64,000 nt of DNA from Schlegelella_A sp036263655. GTDB taxonomy: Bacteria > Pseudomonadota > Gammaproteobacteria > Burkholderiales > Burkholderiaceae_C. Shown piece by piece: positions 23,403 through 31,463 of this stretch. The position numbers were made by a program, and so were the translations under genes. The notes under the pieces were generated by a model that saw only the letters and a program-made list of their open reading frames with translations, ran no database searches and was not told where the DNA came from. Position 1 is the stretch's first letter. Each line of letters begins with the position of its first letter. The stretch covers positions 1-64,000 of the forward strand of contig DATAGP010000056.1 in the NCBI GenBank assembly GCA_036263655.1, given 5' to 3'.

Positions 23403-24098
23403 ATGACCGCTGCCGTCGCCCCAGGCCCGCATCCGACCATCACGCTGCTGCAGACGAGCTCGCTTTCCAGCGTCGTCCAGGAGGAGCTCGAGCGGATGAT
23501 CCTGTCCGGCGAGCTGCGCCCCGGTGCCAAGCTGACCGAGGTCGCCCTCGCCGCGCGCCTCGGCGTCTCGCGCGGGCCGCTGCGCGAGGCCTTCCGCATG
23601 CTCGAGGAAGCCGGCCTGGTGCGAACCGAGAAGAACCGCGGCGTCTTCGTCCGCGACCTGCCGGTCGAGGAGGCGGTGGAGATCTTCGAGCTGCGCGCGG
23701 CCATGGACGAGCTCGTCGGCAGGCGTCTCGCGGAGTCGATCACGCCGGCGGCGCTCAAGGAGATCCGCGGTCTGGTCGATGAGATGGAGCAGGCGGTGAA
23801 GGCCAAGGACGCCCACGCGTATCACCTGCTCAACCTGCGCTTCCACGACCGCCTCGTCGAGCTCGCCGGCAACGGCAAGCTGATGGCGGTCTACCGCAAG
23901 CTGATCAAGGAGCTGAGCCTGTTCCGCCGCCTCAACCTCGCAGACGGCGGCCTGATGCCGGTCTCGGCGAACGAGCACCGGCAGATCGTCAAGGCGATCG
24001 CCGCCGGCGACGCCGAGGCCGCCGGGCGGGCGATGTTCCGGCACGTGATGGAAAGCAAGGAGCGGACGATCAAGAATCACCAGAGGGGCACGCCATGA
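23403..24098 (+). CDS. phnR: GntR-family (FCD subfamily) regulator of phosphonate use
   Basis: Transcription factor predicted to sense a phosphonate metabolite. The 231-residue protein has an N-terminal winged helix (LRPGAKLTEVALAARLGVS, then GPLREAFRMLEEAGLV, about residues 34-80) and an FCD effector domain of helices with metal-type ligands (LRFHDRLVELAG and ANEHRQIVKAI). I choose the ATG at 23403 rather than a TTG at 23358, because the latter would read through the promoter and operator. Its stop overlaps the phnA start (ATGA). Divergent position next to the AEP importer, with a dyad between, suggests it controls both arms and itself. Confidence 0.88.
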   Translation: MTAAVAPGPHPTITLLQTSSLSSVVQEELERMILSGELRPGAKLTEVALAARLGVSRGPLREAFRMLEEAGLVRTEKNRGVFVRDLPVEEAVEIFELRAAMDELVGRRLAESITPAALKEIRGLVDEMEQAVKAKDAHAYHLLNLRFHDRLVELAGNGKLMAVYRKLIKELSLFRRLNLADGGLMPVSANEHRQIVKAIAAGDAEAAGRAMFRHVMESKERTIKNHQRGTP

Positions 24099-25318
24099 TC
24101 GCCGTCAACGGCCGCTCGTACCGGCTCGCCGGCCAGCCGACGGTCGTCGTCTGCGTCGACGGCTGCGAGCCCGATTACATCGCCCAGGCGGTCGCGCACG
24201 GCGAGATGCCGTGGCTGAAGGAGGTCCTCGGCACCGGCACCGCGCTGGTCGCCGACTGCGTGATCCCCAGCTTCACGAATCCGAACAACCTGTCGATCGT
24301 CACCGGCGCGCCGCCGTCGGTGCACGGCATCTGCGGGAACTATCTGTTCGACGTCGCATCGGGCACCGAGCTCATGATGAACGACCCGAAGTGGCTGCGC
24401 GCGCCGACCATCCTCGCCGAGCTGGCGCGAGCCGGCCAGTCCGTCGCCGTGGTCACCGCCAAGGACAAGCTGCGCAAGCTGCTCGGGCACGGCATGGCCG
24501 GTATCTGCTTCTCGGCCGAGAAGGCCGACGAAGCCCGCCTCGCCGAGAACGGCATCGCCGACGTGCCCCGGCGCGTCGGCAGGCCGGTGCCGTCGGTGTA
24601 CAGCGCCGAGCTGTCCGAGTTCGTGTTCGCCGCCGGCGTCGAGCTGATGTCGCACGACCTTCGCCCGGACGTCCTGTACCTCTCGACCACCGACTACGTG
24701 CAGCACAAGCATGCACCCGGCACGCCGGGCGCCGACGCCTTCTACCGGATGATGGACGGCTACCTCGGCAAGCTCGACGCGATGGGCTGCGCCGTCGTCC
24801 TGACCGCCGACCACGGGATGAACGCCAAGACCCGCATGGACGCGCGGCCGGACGTCGTCTACCTGCAGGACGTGCTCGACGAGTGGCTCGGCGCGCGGAG
24901 CGCTCGCGTCATCCTGCCGATCACCGACCCCTACGTCGTGCACCACGGCGCGCTCGGCTCCTTCGCGACCGTGTACCTCGCGGACGGCGCCGATCACGCG
25001 GCCGTCGCGGCCCGGATCGCCGGGCTGCGCGGCATCGAGTCGGTGCGCTCGCGGGCCGAGGCCGCCGCTGACTTCGAGCTGCCGGCCGATCGCATCGGCG
25101 ACCTTGTCGTCGTGGCCGAGCGCTCGACGGTCATCGGCACCGCCGCCGCCCGGCACGACCTCTCGGCGCTCGACGCGCCGCTGCGCTCGCACGGCGGCGT
25201 CTCCGAGCAGCGCGTGCCGCTCATCGTCAACCGCCGCATCGACGGGCTCGACCCCGGCCGGCGCTGGCGCAACTTCGATGCCTTCGAGCTGGCCCTGAAC
25301 CATGCCGGCCGGAACTGA
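24095..25318 (+). CDS. phnA: Phosphonoacetate hydrolase
   Basis: Zinc enzyme of the alkaline phosphatase superfamily that splits phosphonoacetate into acetate and phosphate. All expected active-site residues are in the 407-residue chain: Asp22 in VDGCEPDY, nucleophile Thr61 in SFTNPNN, Asp200 and His204 in TDYVQHKH, Asp239-His240 in TADHG, and His366 in LRSHGGV. Length matches known PhnA (about 407-420). This is the carbon-phosphorus-bond-cleaving PhnA, not the unrelated E. coli PhnA. It is translationally coupled to phnR. Its substrate requires an aldehyde dehydrogenase acting on the PhnW product; the candidate is at 11817-13193. Confidence 0.95.
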   Translation: MIAVNGRSYRLAGQPTVVVCVDGCEPDYIAQAVAHGEMPWLKEVLGTGTALVADCVIPSFTNPNNLSIVTGAPPSVHGICGNYLFDVASGTELMMNDPKWLRAPTILAELARAGQSVAVVTAKDKLRKLLGHGMAGICFSAEKADEARLAENGIADVPRRVGRPVPSVYSAELSEFVFAAGVELMSHDLRPDVLYLSTTDYVQHKHAPGTPGADAFYRMMDGYLGKLDAMGCAVVLTADHGMNAKTRMDARPDVVYLQDVLDEWLGARSARVILPITDPYVVHHGALGSFATVYLADGADHAAVAARIAGLRGIESVRSRAEAAADFELPADRIGDLVVVAERSTVIGTAAARHDLSALDAPLRSHGGVSEQRVPLIVNRRIDGLDPGRRWRNFDAFELALNHAGRN

Positions 25319-25396
25319 GCCCGCGGCGACAGGGCGCGCCGGTTGCCCTTGCCACTGACGCCGGCTGCGCCCGCGAAAGTACCCTCTCCCTCCTGA

Positions 25397-27082
25397 ATGC
25401 TCGCTCTCCTCAACCTCCTCGCCGCCATCGCGCTCCTCGTCTGGGGGACGCACATCGTGCGCACCGGCATGCTGCGCGTCTTCGGCGAGAACCTGCGCCG
25501 GATCCTGGCGATGAGCTTCAGCAATCGCTTTCGCGCCCTCCTCGCCGGCCTGGGCGTGACCAGCGTCGTGCAATCGAGCACCGCGACCTGCCTCATCGTC
25601 GCTTCGTTCGTGGGCAAGAACCTGGTCACGACGAGCGCGGCGCTGGCGGTGATGCTCGGTGCCGACGTCGGCACCAGCCTGATGGCGGTGGTCTTCTCGT
25701 TCGACCTCACCTGGCTGTCGCCGCTGCTCATCTTCGTGGGCGTGGTGATCTACATCTCGCGCCAGAACAGCGGTGTCGGCGCGGTCGGCCGGGTCCTCAT
25801 CGGCCTCGGCCTCATCACCCTGGCCCTGCAGCTGATCATCGCCTCGACCCGGCCGCTGACCGAGTCGCCGGCGGTGCGCGCCCTCCTGGTCGCCCTGCCC
25901 AACGAGATCATGCTCGACATCGTCGTCGGCGCGGTGCTGACGGTGCTCTCGTACTCCAGCCTGGCGATCGTCCTGCTCGTGGCGACGCTGGCGACGTCGG
26001 CGCTGATCCCGATCACGGTCGCGCTCGGCCTCGTGCTCGGCGCCAACATCGGCAGCGGCATCCTGGCCATGCTGGCGACGGCCAACGCCTCGCCCCCGGT
26101 GCGCCGCCTGCCGCTCGGCAACCTGATCTTCAAGAGCGCCGGCGTCCTGCTCTTCATCGTCTTCATGCCGCAGGTGCACGTGCTGATGCAGCAGCTGGTG
26201 CCGGGCGTGCACCAGCAGGTCGTGCTGTTCCACCTGGCCTTCAACATCGTGCTCGCCATCCTCTTCATCGGCTTCACCGGCCTGGTCGGCCGCAGCGTCG
26301 ACCGCTGGCTGCGCGACTCGCCGCACGGCGGCGCCGTGACGACGCGGCCGCGCCACCTGGACCCGCTCGCCCTGACCATGCCGTCGCTGGCGATCTCGTG
26401 CGCCGCGCGCGAGGCGCTGCACCAGGCGGACGTGGTCGAGACGATGCTGCGCGGCATCGTGCCCGTGATCCGAAACAACGACCTGCGCTTGTCGGCGGAG
26501 CTGAGGAAGCTCGACGACACGGTCGACGAGCTCTACTCGGCGATCAAGTTCTACCTGACGCAGATCTCCGGCGAGGCGCTCTCGAAGGAGGAGAGCCGGC
26601 GCTGGACGGACATCGTCTCGTTCACGATCAACATGGAGCAGATCGCCGACATCATCGAGCGCGTCCTGCTCGACATCGAGGACAAGAAGGTCAAGAAGGG
26701 GCGCAGCTTCTCGGAGGCCGGCATGGCCGAGATCGTCCACCTGCACGAGCGGCTGCTCGCCAACCTGCGCCTGGCGATGAGCGTCTTCCTCGACGGCCAC
26801 GTCCGCGACGCCAAGCGCCTGCTCGAGGAGAAGGCGCACTTCCGCGACCTGGAGCACGAGTACGCCGCCAACCACATCGCCCGCCTGCGCGGCAACACGG
26901 CGCAGAGCATCGAGACGAGCTCGCTGCACCTCGACCTCATCAGCGAGCTGAAGCGCATCAACTCGCACATCTGCGGCGTCGCCTACCCGATCCTCGAGTC
27001 GGCCGGCGCGCTGACCGCCACCCGCATCCGGCAGTCGCAGTTCGCCGCCCTCGGCCCGGCCGACGAGCGGAGCTCGGCCTGA
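25397..27082 (+). CDS. Na/Pi cotransporter family protein with PhoU-like tail
   Basis: A 561-residue membrane protein. Residues 1-310 hold about eight to nine hydrophobic helices with the NptA/YjbB signature VVQSSTATC in the first repeat; the second repeat reads LSYSSLAIVL instead of the usual QSSS motif. Residues 340-550 are a helical PhoU-like domain (VVETMLRGIVPVI, FTINMEQIADIIERVL). The E. coli homologue YjbB exports phosphate. Here it lies 78 bp after phnA and 19 bp before the PhnZ-like gene, so it probably handles phosphate released by phosphonate cleavage. Transport direction is inferred from YjbB, not from sequence. Confidence 0.88.
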   Translation: MLALLNLLAAIALLVWGTHIVRTGMLRVFGENLRRILAMSFSNRFRALLAGLGVTSVVQSSTATCLIVASFVGKNLVTTSAALAVMLGADVGTSLMAVVFSFDLTWLSPLLIFVGVVIYISRQNSGVGAVGRVLIGLGLITLALQLIIASTRPLTESPAVRALLVALPNEIMLDIVVGAVLTVLSYSSLAIVLLVATLATSALIPITVALGLVLGANIGSGILAMLATANASPPVRRLPLGNLIFKSAGVLLFIVFMPQVHVLMQQLVPGVHQQVVLFHLAFNIVLAILFIGFTGLVGRSVDRWLRDSPHGGAVTTRPRHLDPLALTMPSLAISCAAREALHQADVVETMLRGIVPVIRNNDLRLSAELRKLDDTVDELYSAIKFYLTQISGEALSKEESRRWTDIVSFTINMEQIADIIERVLLDIEDKKVKKGRSFSEAGMAEIVHLHERLLANLRLAMSVFLDGHVRDAKRLLEEKAHFRDLEHEYAANHIARLRGNTAQSIETSSLHLDLISELKRINSHICGVAYPILESAGALTATRIRQSQFAALGPADERSSA

Positions 27083-27101
27083 GCACACGGAGCGCACTCC
27101 C

Positions 27102-27659
27102 ATGCTGAGCCTCGACGACATCGAGCAGCTGTTCGCCCGGCACGGCTCGGCGCAGTACAGCGGCGAGCCGGTGACGCAGCTCGAGCACGCCCTGCAGACG
27201 GCGCACCTCGCCGAGCAGAGCGAGGCCGGCGACGAGCTGGTGACGGCCTGCCTGCTGCACGACCTCGGCCATCTTCTCAACGAGCAGGGCGAGACGCCGA
27301 CGCTGCGCGGCATCGACGACACGCACCAGTACTTCGCCCTGCCCTTCCTGCGCGGCCTGTTCCCGGCGCCGGTGCTGGACGCCATCAGGCTGCACGTCGA
27401 CGCCAAGCGCTATCTCTGCCGCGTCAACGCCGGCTACTTCGCGAAGCTCTCAGAAGACTCGAAGCGCAGCCTCGCCCTGCAGGGCGGCGTGTTCGAGCCC
27501 GCCGAGGCCGCCGCCTTCATCGCCCAGCCGGGCGCCCGCGACGCCGTCATGCTGCGCCAGTGGGACGACCTGGCCAAGCAGGCCGACCTGGCGACACCCA
27601 GCCTGGCGCACTTCCTGAGCCGCGCCGCGCGCTGTTCCCTCCGGGCAGCCGCGGCTTGA
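27102..27659 (+). CDS. HD-domain PhnZ-like phosphonate-cleaving oxygenase
   Basis: A 185-residue HD protein of the family associated with phosphonate degradation, whose characterised member PhnZ is a mixed-valent diiron oxygenase cleaving (R)-1-hydroxy-2-aminoethylphosphonate to glycine and phosphate. Seen here: Tyr19 and Glu22 in YSGEPV with the spacing of the PhnZ Tyr24/Glu27 pair, His29 in QLEHALQ, the HD pair His53-Asp54 in LLHDLGHLL, and DDTHQYFAL and RLHVDAKRYL for further metal ligands. The partner hydroxylase (PhnY*, an Fe/2-oxoglutarate enzyme) is not in the window. Its stop overlaps a TTG start of the next gene. Confidence 0.85.
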   Translation: MLSLDDIEQLFARHGSAQYSGEPVTQLEHALQTAHLAEQSEAGDELVTACLLHDLGHLLNEQGETPTLRGIDDTHQYFALPFLRGLFPAPVLDAIRLHVDAKRYLCRVNAGYFAKLSEDSKRSLALQGGVFEPAEAAAFIAQPGARDAVMLRQWDDLAKQADLATPSLAHFLSRAARCSLRAAAA

Positions 27660-28510
27660 GCTGGGGGATCGTCGCCGCGGTCCTGTTCGGGGCACTCCTG
27701 CACGCGTCGTGGAACGCGCTCATCAAGTCGGGACAGGACCAGCAGCTCGACACCGCCCTCATCCACGTGCTCGGCTGCGGCGTCGGCCTGGCGATGGTCG
27801 CCATCGTCGGCTTCCCCGATCAGGCCGCCCTGCCGTGGCTCGCGGCCTCGCTGCTCATCCACGTGGGCTACTACGTCACCCTGGTCGGCGCCTACCAGCA
27901 CGGCGACCTGGGCTTCGCCTATCCGATCATGCGCGGCACGGCCCCGTTGCTGGTGGCGATGGCGAGCGGGCAGCTGCTCGGCGAGCACCTCCCGCTGCCG
28001 GTGTGGCTGGGCATCGGCGGCATCTGCAGCGGCGTGCTGCTGATCGGCCTGGCGCGCTCGCTGCACGGCACCGGCTCGCGCCGCCATGCCATCGGCTTCG
28101 CGCTCGCCAACGCCGCGATCATCGCTGCCTACACCCTGGTCGACGGTCTCGGCGCCCGCGCGTCCGGCAACGCGCTGCAGTACGTCGCCCTCCTCTTCCT
28201 GCTCGACGGGATTCCCTACTTCCTGATCGTCATGTGGCAGCGGCGCGGCGCACGCGACGAGGCGATCGCCTACATGAAGGGCCGCTGGCAGATCGCGCTG
28301 CTCGGCTCCTTCGCGTCCCTGGGCTCCTACGGCATCGCGCTCTGGGCCATGACCAAGGCGCCGGTGGCGTCCGTGGCCGCGCTGCGCGAGACGTCCGTGC
28401 TGTTTGCGGCCCTCATCGGCGTGCTGCTGCTCGGCGAGCGGTTCCGGCTGCAGCGGGCGCTCGGCACCGGCGCGATCATCGCCGGCGTGATCGCCCTGCG
28501 CCTGGCTTGA
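27656..28510 (+). CDS. EamA/DMT-family transporter
   Basis: A 284-residue membrane protein of the drug/metabolite transporter superfamily: ten hydrophobic helices in two five-helix repeats (LHASWNALIKSG in the first, ASLGSYGIALWAMTKAPVASVAALRETSVLFAALIG in the second half). The start is probably TTG at 27656, overlapping the stop of the PhnZ-like gene (TTGA); no ATG precedes the first helix. As the last gene of the rightward phosphonate arm it may move a substrate or product (an amine or amino acid), but EamA substrates cannot be read from sequence. Confidence 0.82.
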   Translation: MSWGIVAAVLFGALLHASWNALIKSGQDQQLDTALIHVLGCGVGLAMVAIVGFPDQAALPWLAASLLIHVGYYVTLVGAYQHGDLGFAYPIMRGTAPLLVAMASGQLLGEHLPLPVWLGIGGICSGVLLIGLARSLHGTGSRRHAIGFALANAAIIAAYTLVDGLGARASGNALQYVALLFLLDGIPYFLIVMWQRRGARDEAIAYMKGRWQIALLGSFASLGSYGIALWAMTKAPVASVAALRETSVLFAALIGVLLLGERFRLQRALGTGAIIAGVIALRLA

Positions 28511-28522
28511 CGGCGCGGCCGT

Positions 28523-28879
28523 CTAGCCGCGCGACGTGTCGATCAGCACCTCGAAGCCGCCGTAGATCATGCGCTTGCCGTCGAAGGGCATCTCCATGTT
28601 CTTCATCTCCGGGTCTTCCATCATCGCCTTGTTGCCGTGGTCGCGTGCTTCCTTCGACGGCCACTCGATCCACGAGAAGACGACGTTCTCGCCTCCCTGC
28701 ACCGCAACCGCGCGCTTGAAGTCCGTGACCTTGCCGTCCGGCACGTCGGTGCCCCAGCATTCGACGACACGCGTCGCGCCGTGACGCTTGAACACCTCGA
28801 TCGCCTTCTGCGCGGCAGCTCGATAGGCTTCCCTGTTGGCCTGGGGGACGGGAACGACGAATCCGTCGACGTAGCTCAT
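28523..28879 (-). CDS. DUF1428 family protein (YbaA-like)
   Basis: A 118-residue cytoplasmic protein of the DUF1428 family, dimeric alpha/beta-barrel fold. Characteristic stretches are YVDGFVVPVP at the N-terminus, ECWGTDVPDGKVTDF in the middle, and FSWIEWPSKEARD, followed by the C-terminal FDGKRMIYGGFE. No function is established for the family. A Shine-Dalgarno AGGAG lies upstream of the ATG at 28877-28879. It is convergent with the EamA gene (12-bp gap) and stands alone. Confidence 0.9.
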   Translation of the reverse strand: MSYVDGFVVPVPQANREAYRAAAQKAIEVFKRHGATRVVECWGTDVPDGKVTDFKRAVAVQGGENVVFSWIEWPSKEARDHGNKAMMEDPEMKNMEMPFDGKRMIYGGFEVLIDTSRG

Positions 28880-28979
28880 GGCCGATGACTCCTGGTGCAG
28901 TGGAAGAAGCCGCGATGATGCAGTCGAAGGCGATCAGGCGTTCGCGATGCGGCCGCAGATCCGACCGCGTGCCGCGGTT

Positions 28980-28985
28980 TAAGCT
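28980..28985 (+). promoter_or_regulatory. Possible -10 element placed for a leaderless transcript
   Basis: TAAGCT lies 6 bases before the ATG at 28992. It matches TATAAT poorly (3 of 6) but has the same spacing as the elements at 9861, 23391 and 42069, and there is no ribosome site before the gene. Confidence 0.3.
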
Positions 28986-28991
28986 CGCCTC

Positions 28992-31463
28992 ATGACCCTC
29001 CCCACGCAGGCGCGCATCGTCATCGTCGGCGGGGGCATCGCCGGCTGCTCGACCGCGTACCACCTGGCGAAGCTCGGCGTGAAGGACGTCATCGTGCTCG
29101 AGCAGGGCCGGCTCACCTGCGGCACGACCTGGCACGCCGCCGGCCTCGTCGGCCAGATGCGGCCAAACCGGACGATGACGGCGATGAGCAAGTACGGCAT
29201 CGAGCTGTACGCGACGCTCGAGGCGGAGACGGGCCTGGCCACCGGCTGGAAGCAGTGCGGCAGCGTCAACGTGGCGCAGACGCGGGAGCGGCTGAAGGTG
29301 CTTCGCCGCCAGCTGGCGCTGGCGCGCAGCTTCGGGGTCGAGTGCGAGGAGATCGGCCCGGCGCAGGCCGGCGAGCTGTTCGCGCCGATGCGCACCGACG
29401 ATCTCGCCGGCGCGATCTGGATTCCGGGCGACGGCAAGGCCAATCCGGCCGACCTCACCATGTCGCTGGCGCGCGGCGCCCGTGGCCTCGGCGTTTCCAT
29501 CGTCGAGGGCGCCGAGGTCATGGCCGTGCGCTCCGAGGCGGCCGCGAACGGCCCGCCGCGCGTGCGCGGCGTCGCCGTCAGCCACGCCGGCGAGCAGGTC
29601 GAGATCGCCTGCGAGATCGTCGTCAACTGCGCCGGCCAGTGGGCCCGCCAGCTCGGGGCGCTCGCCGGCGTCAACGTGCCGCTCTGGTCGGCCGAGCACT
29701 TCTACATCGTCACCGAGCGCGTCGACGGCGTGCATCCGATGCTGCCGGTGATGCGCGACCCCGACGGCTGCATCTACTACAAGGAAGAGGTCGGCGGGCT
29801 GCTGATGGGCGGCTTCGAGCCGAAGGCCAAGCCATGGACGGTCGATCCCGTGCCGTCGACCTTCCAGTTCGAGCTCCTCGGCGAGGACTGGGACCAGTTC
29901 GAGCCGCTGATGACGGCCGCCATCCACCGCACGCCCTGCCTCGAGACAGCGCGCGTGAAGATGCTGCTGAACGGGCCCGAGAGCTTCACCCCGGACGGCA
30001 ACTTCATCCTCGGCGAGGCACCCGAGCTGCGCCGCTTCTTCGTCGCCGCTGGCTTCAACTCGGCGGGCATCGCCAACTCCGGCGGCGCCGGCCGGGCCAT
30101 GGCCGAATGGATCGTCGCCGGACAGGCGCAGCACGACCTCTCGGACGTCGACATCCGCCGCTTCGCGTCCTTCGCCGCGAACAAGCGCGCCCTGGCCGAG
30201 CGGACCGGCGAAACGCTCGGCTTGCACTACGCGATGCGCTGGCCGCGCCAGGAGCTCGAGACGGCACGGCCGCTGCGCACCAGCCCGCTGTACGACCTGC
30301 TGGCGAACAGGGGCGCGGTGTTCGGGTCGAAGAACGGCTGGGAACGGGCCAGCTACTTCCGCAGCGACGTCGGGCCGGACACGCGGCCCTATCCGCACAC
30401 GCTCGGCAAGCCGGCCTGGCTGGCCGACGTCGCCCGCGAGCAGCAGGCGACGCGGCGGGCGGTCGCCGTCTACGACCAGACCTCGTTCGGCAAGCTCCTG
30501 CTGCAGGGGCGCGACGCGCTGGCCCTCCTGCAGCGTCTCTGCGCCAACGAGATGGACGTCGCGCCCGGGCGCATGGTCTACACGCCGATGCTGAACGAGC
30601 GCGCCGGCTACGAGAGCGACGTCACCGTCACCCGCCTGGGCGCGGACTGCTTCCTCGTCGTCACCGGCTCGGCGCAGGCGCCGCGCGACCTCGACTGGAT
30701 CTCCCGGCAGACGCGGGCCGGCGAGCATGCCGTCGCCGTCGACGTGAGCGGCATGACCGCCGTGCTGGCGCTGATGGGCCCGAACGCGCGCACGCTGCTC
30801 GGCCGCGCCGGCTCGAAGACCACCTTCGACGAGCTCGGCCCCGAGCAGCTCCGCTTCGCCACGACGCGCGAGATCGACCTCGGCTTGGCTCGCGTGCGCG
30901 CAGCGCGCATGAGCTATGTCGGCGGGCCGGGGTACGAGCTCTACGTGCCGATCGAGATGGCACGCCATGTCCACCTCGCCCTGCACGCCGCCGGCGAAGG
31001 CCTGGGGCTCCACGGGGGCGGGCTCGCCGAGGCCGGCTACTACGCCCTCGACGCACTGCGCGTCGAAGCCGGCCGGCGCGCCTGGGGCGCCGAGCTCGGT
31101 CCGGACGAGAGCCCGCTCGAGGCCGGCGCCATGGCCTTCGTGAAGCTGCAGAAGCCGCACGACTTCATTGGCCGCGCGGCGCTCGTGCGGCGGCAGGGCG
31201 AGCGGCTGGGCAAGAAGCTGGTGACCGTCGTCGCCGACTCGGCCGACGCCTACCTCTGGGGTGGCGAAGCGCTGCGCATCGGCGGCGAGCCGGCCGGCGA
31301 GATCACCTCCGCCGGCTGGAGCGACGCGGCCGGTCGCTGCGTCGCCCTCGCCTACGTGCGCGGCTCGCACGCCCAGGCGGCGTTCGCCGGCACGCCCGTC
31401 GACATCGACCTCTGGGGCGAGGCGGTCGCGGCCACGGCGTGGGATCGCTGGGTCGCACCGTGA
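28992..31463 (+). CDS. GcvT-fused FAD-dependent amine dehydrogenase (sarcosine/dimethylglycine dehydrogenase type)
   Basis: An 823-residue two-module enzyme. The N-terminal half is a DAO-type FAD domain: IVGGGIAGCSTAYHLA (Rossmann, 10-25) and CGTTWHAAGLVGQ, where His48 is at the position of the covalent flavin linkage in sarcosine and dimethylglycine dehydrogenases. The middle (about 390-450) is an FAO_M-like linker. Residues about 455-820 are a GcvT/T-protein fold that normally captures the released C1 unit on tetrahydrofolate (YETSFG-like YDQTSFGKLLLQG, MSYVGGPGYELYVP, DALRVEAGRRAWG). The substrate is an N-methylated amine or amino acid; exact one unknown. The next gene overlaps by GTGA. 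Confidence 0.9.
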   Translation: MTLPTQARIVIVGGGIAGCSTAYHLAKLGVKDVIVLEQGRLTCGTTWHAAGLVGQMRPNRTMTAMSKYGIELYATLEAETGLATGWKQCGSVNVAQTRERLKVLRRQLALARSFGVECEEIGPAQAGELFAPMRTDDLAGAIWIPGDGKANPADLTMSLARGARGLGVSIVEGAEVMAVRSEAAANGPPRVRGVAVSHAGEQVEIACEIVVNCAGQWARQLGALAGVNVPLWSAEHFYIVTERVDGVHPMLPVMRDPDGCIYYKEEVGGLLMGGFEPKAKPWTVDPVPSTFQFELLGEDWDQFEPLMTAAIHRTPCLETARVKMLLNGPESFTPDGNFILGEAPELRRFFVAAGFNSAGIANSGGAGRAMAEWIVAGQAQHDLSDVDIRRFASFAANKRALAERTGETLGLHYAMRWPRQELETARPLRTSPLYDLLANRGAVFGSKNGWERASYFRSDVGPDTRPYPHTLGKPAWLADVAREQQATRRAVAVYDQTSFGKLLLQGRDALALLQRLCANEMDVAPGRMVYTPMLNERAGYESDVTVTRLGADCFLVVTGSAQAPRDLDWISRQTRAGEHAVAVDVSGMTAVLALMGPNARTLLGRAGSKTTFDELGPEQLRFATTREIDLGLARVRAARMSYVGGPGYELYVPIEMARHVHLALHAAGEGLGLHGGGLAEAGYYALDALRVEAGRRAWGAELGPDESPLEAGAMAFVKLQKPHDFIGRAALVRRQGERLGKKLVTVVADSADAYLWGGEALRIGGEPAGEITSAGWSDAAGRCVALAYVRGSHAQAAFAGTPVDIDLWGEAVAATAWDRWVAP

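Noticed and set aside
24077..27406. 1109-codon open frame antisense to phnA and the Na/Pi gene
   Set aside because: Translation is low-complexity and Arg/Asp/Val/Gln-rich without family motifs; it mirrors real plus-strand genes and results from high GC with few stops.
11119..28510. Whole phosphonate locus as a mobile island
   Set aside because: No integrase, tRNA, flanking repeats or composition shift visible; it looks native to this genome.
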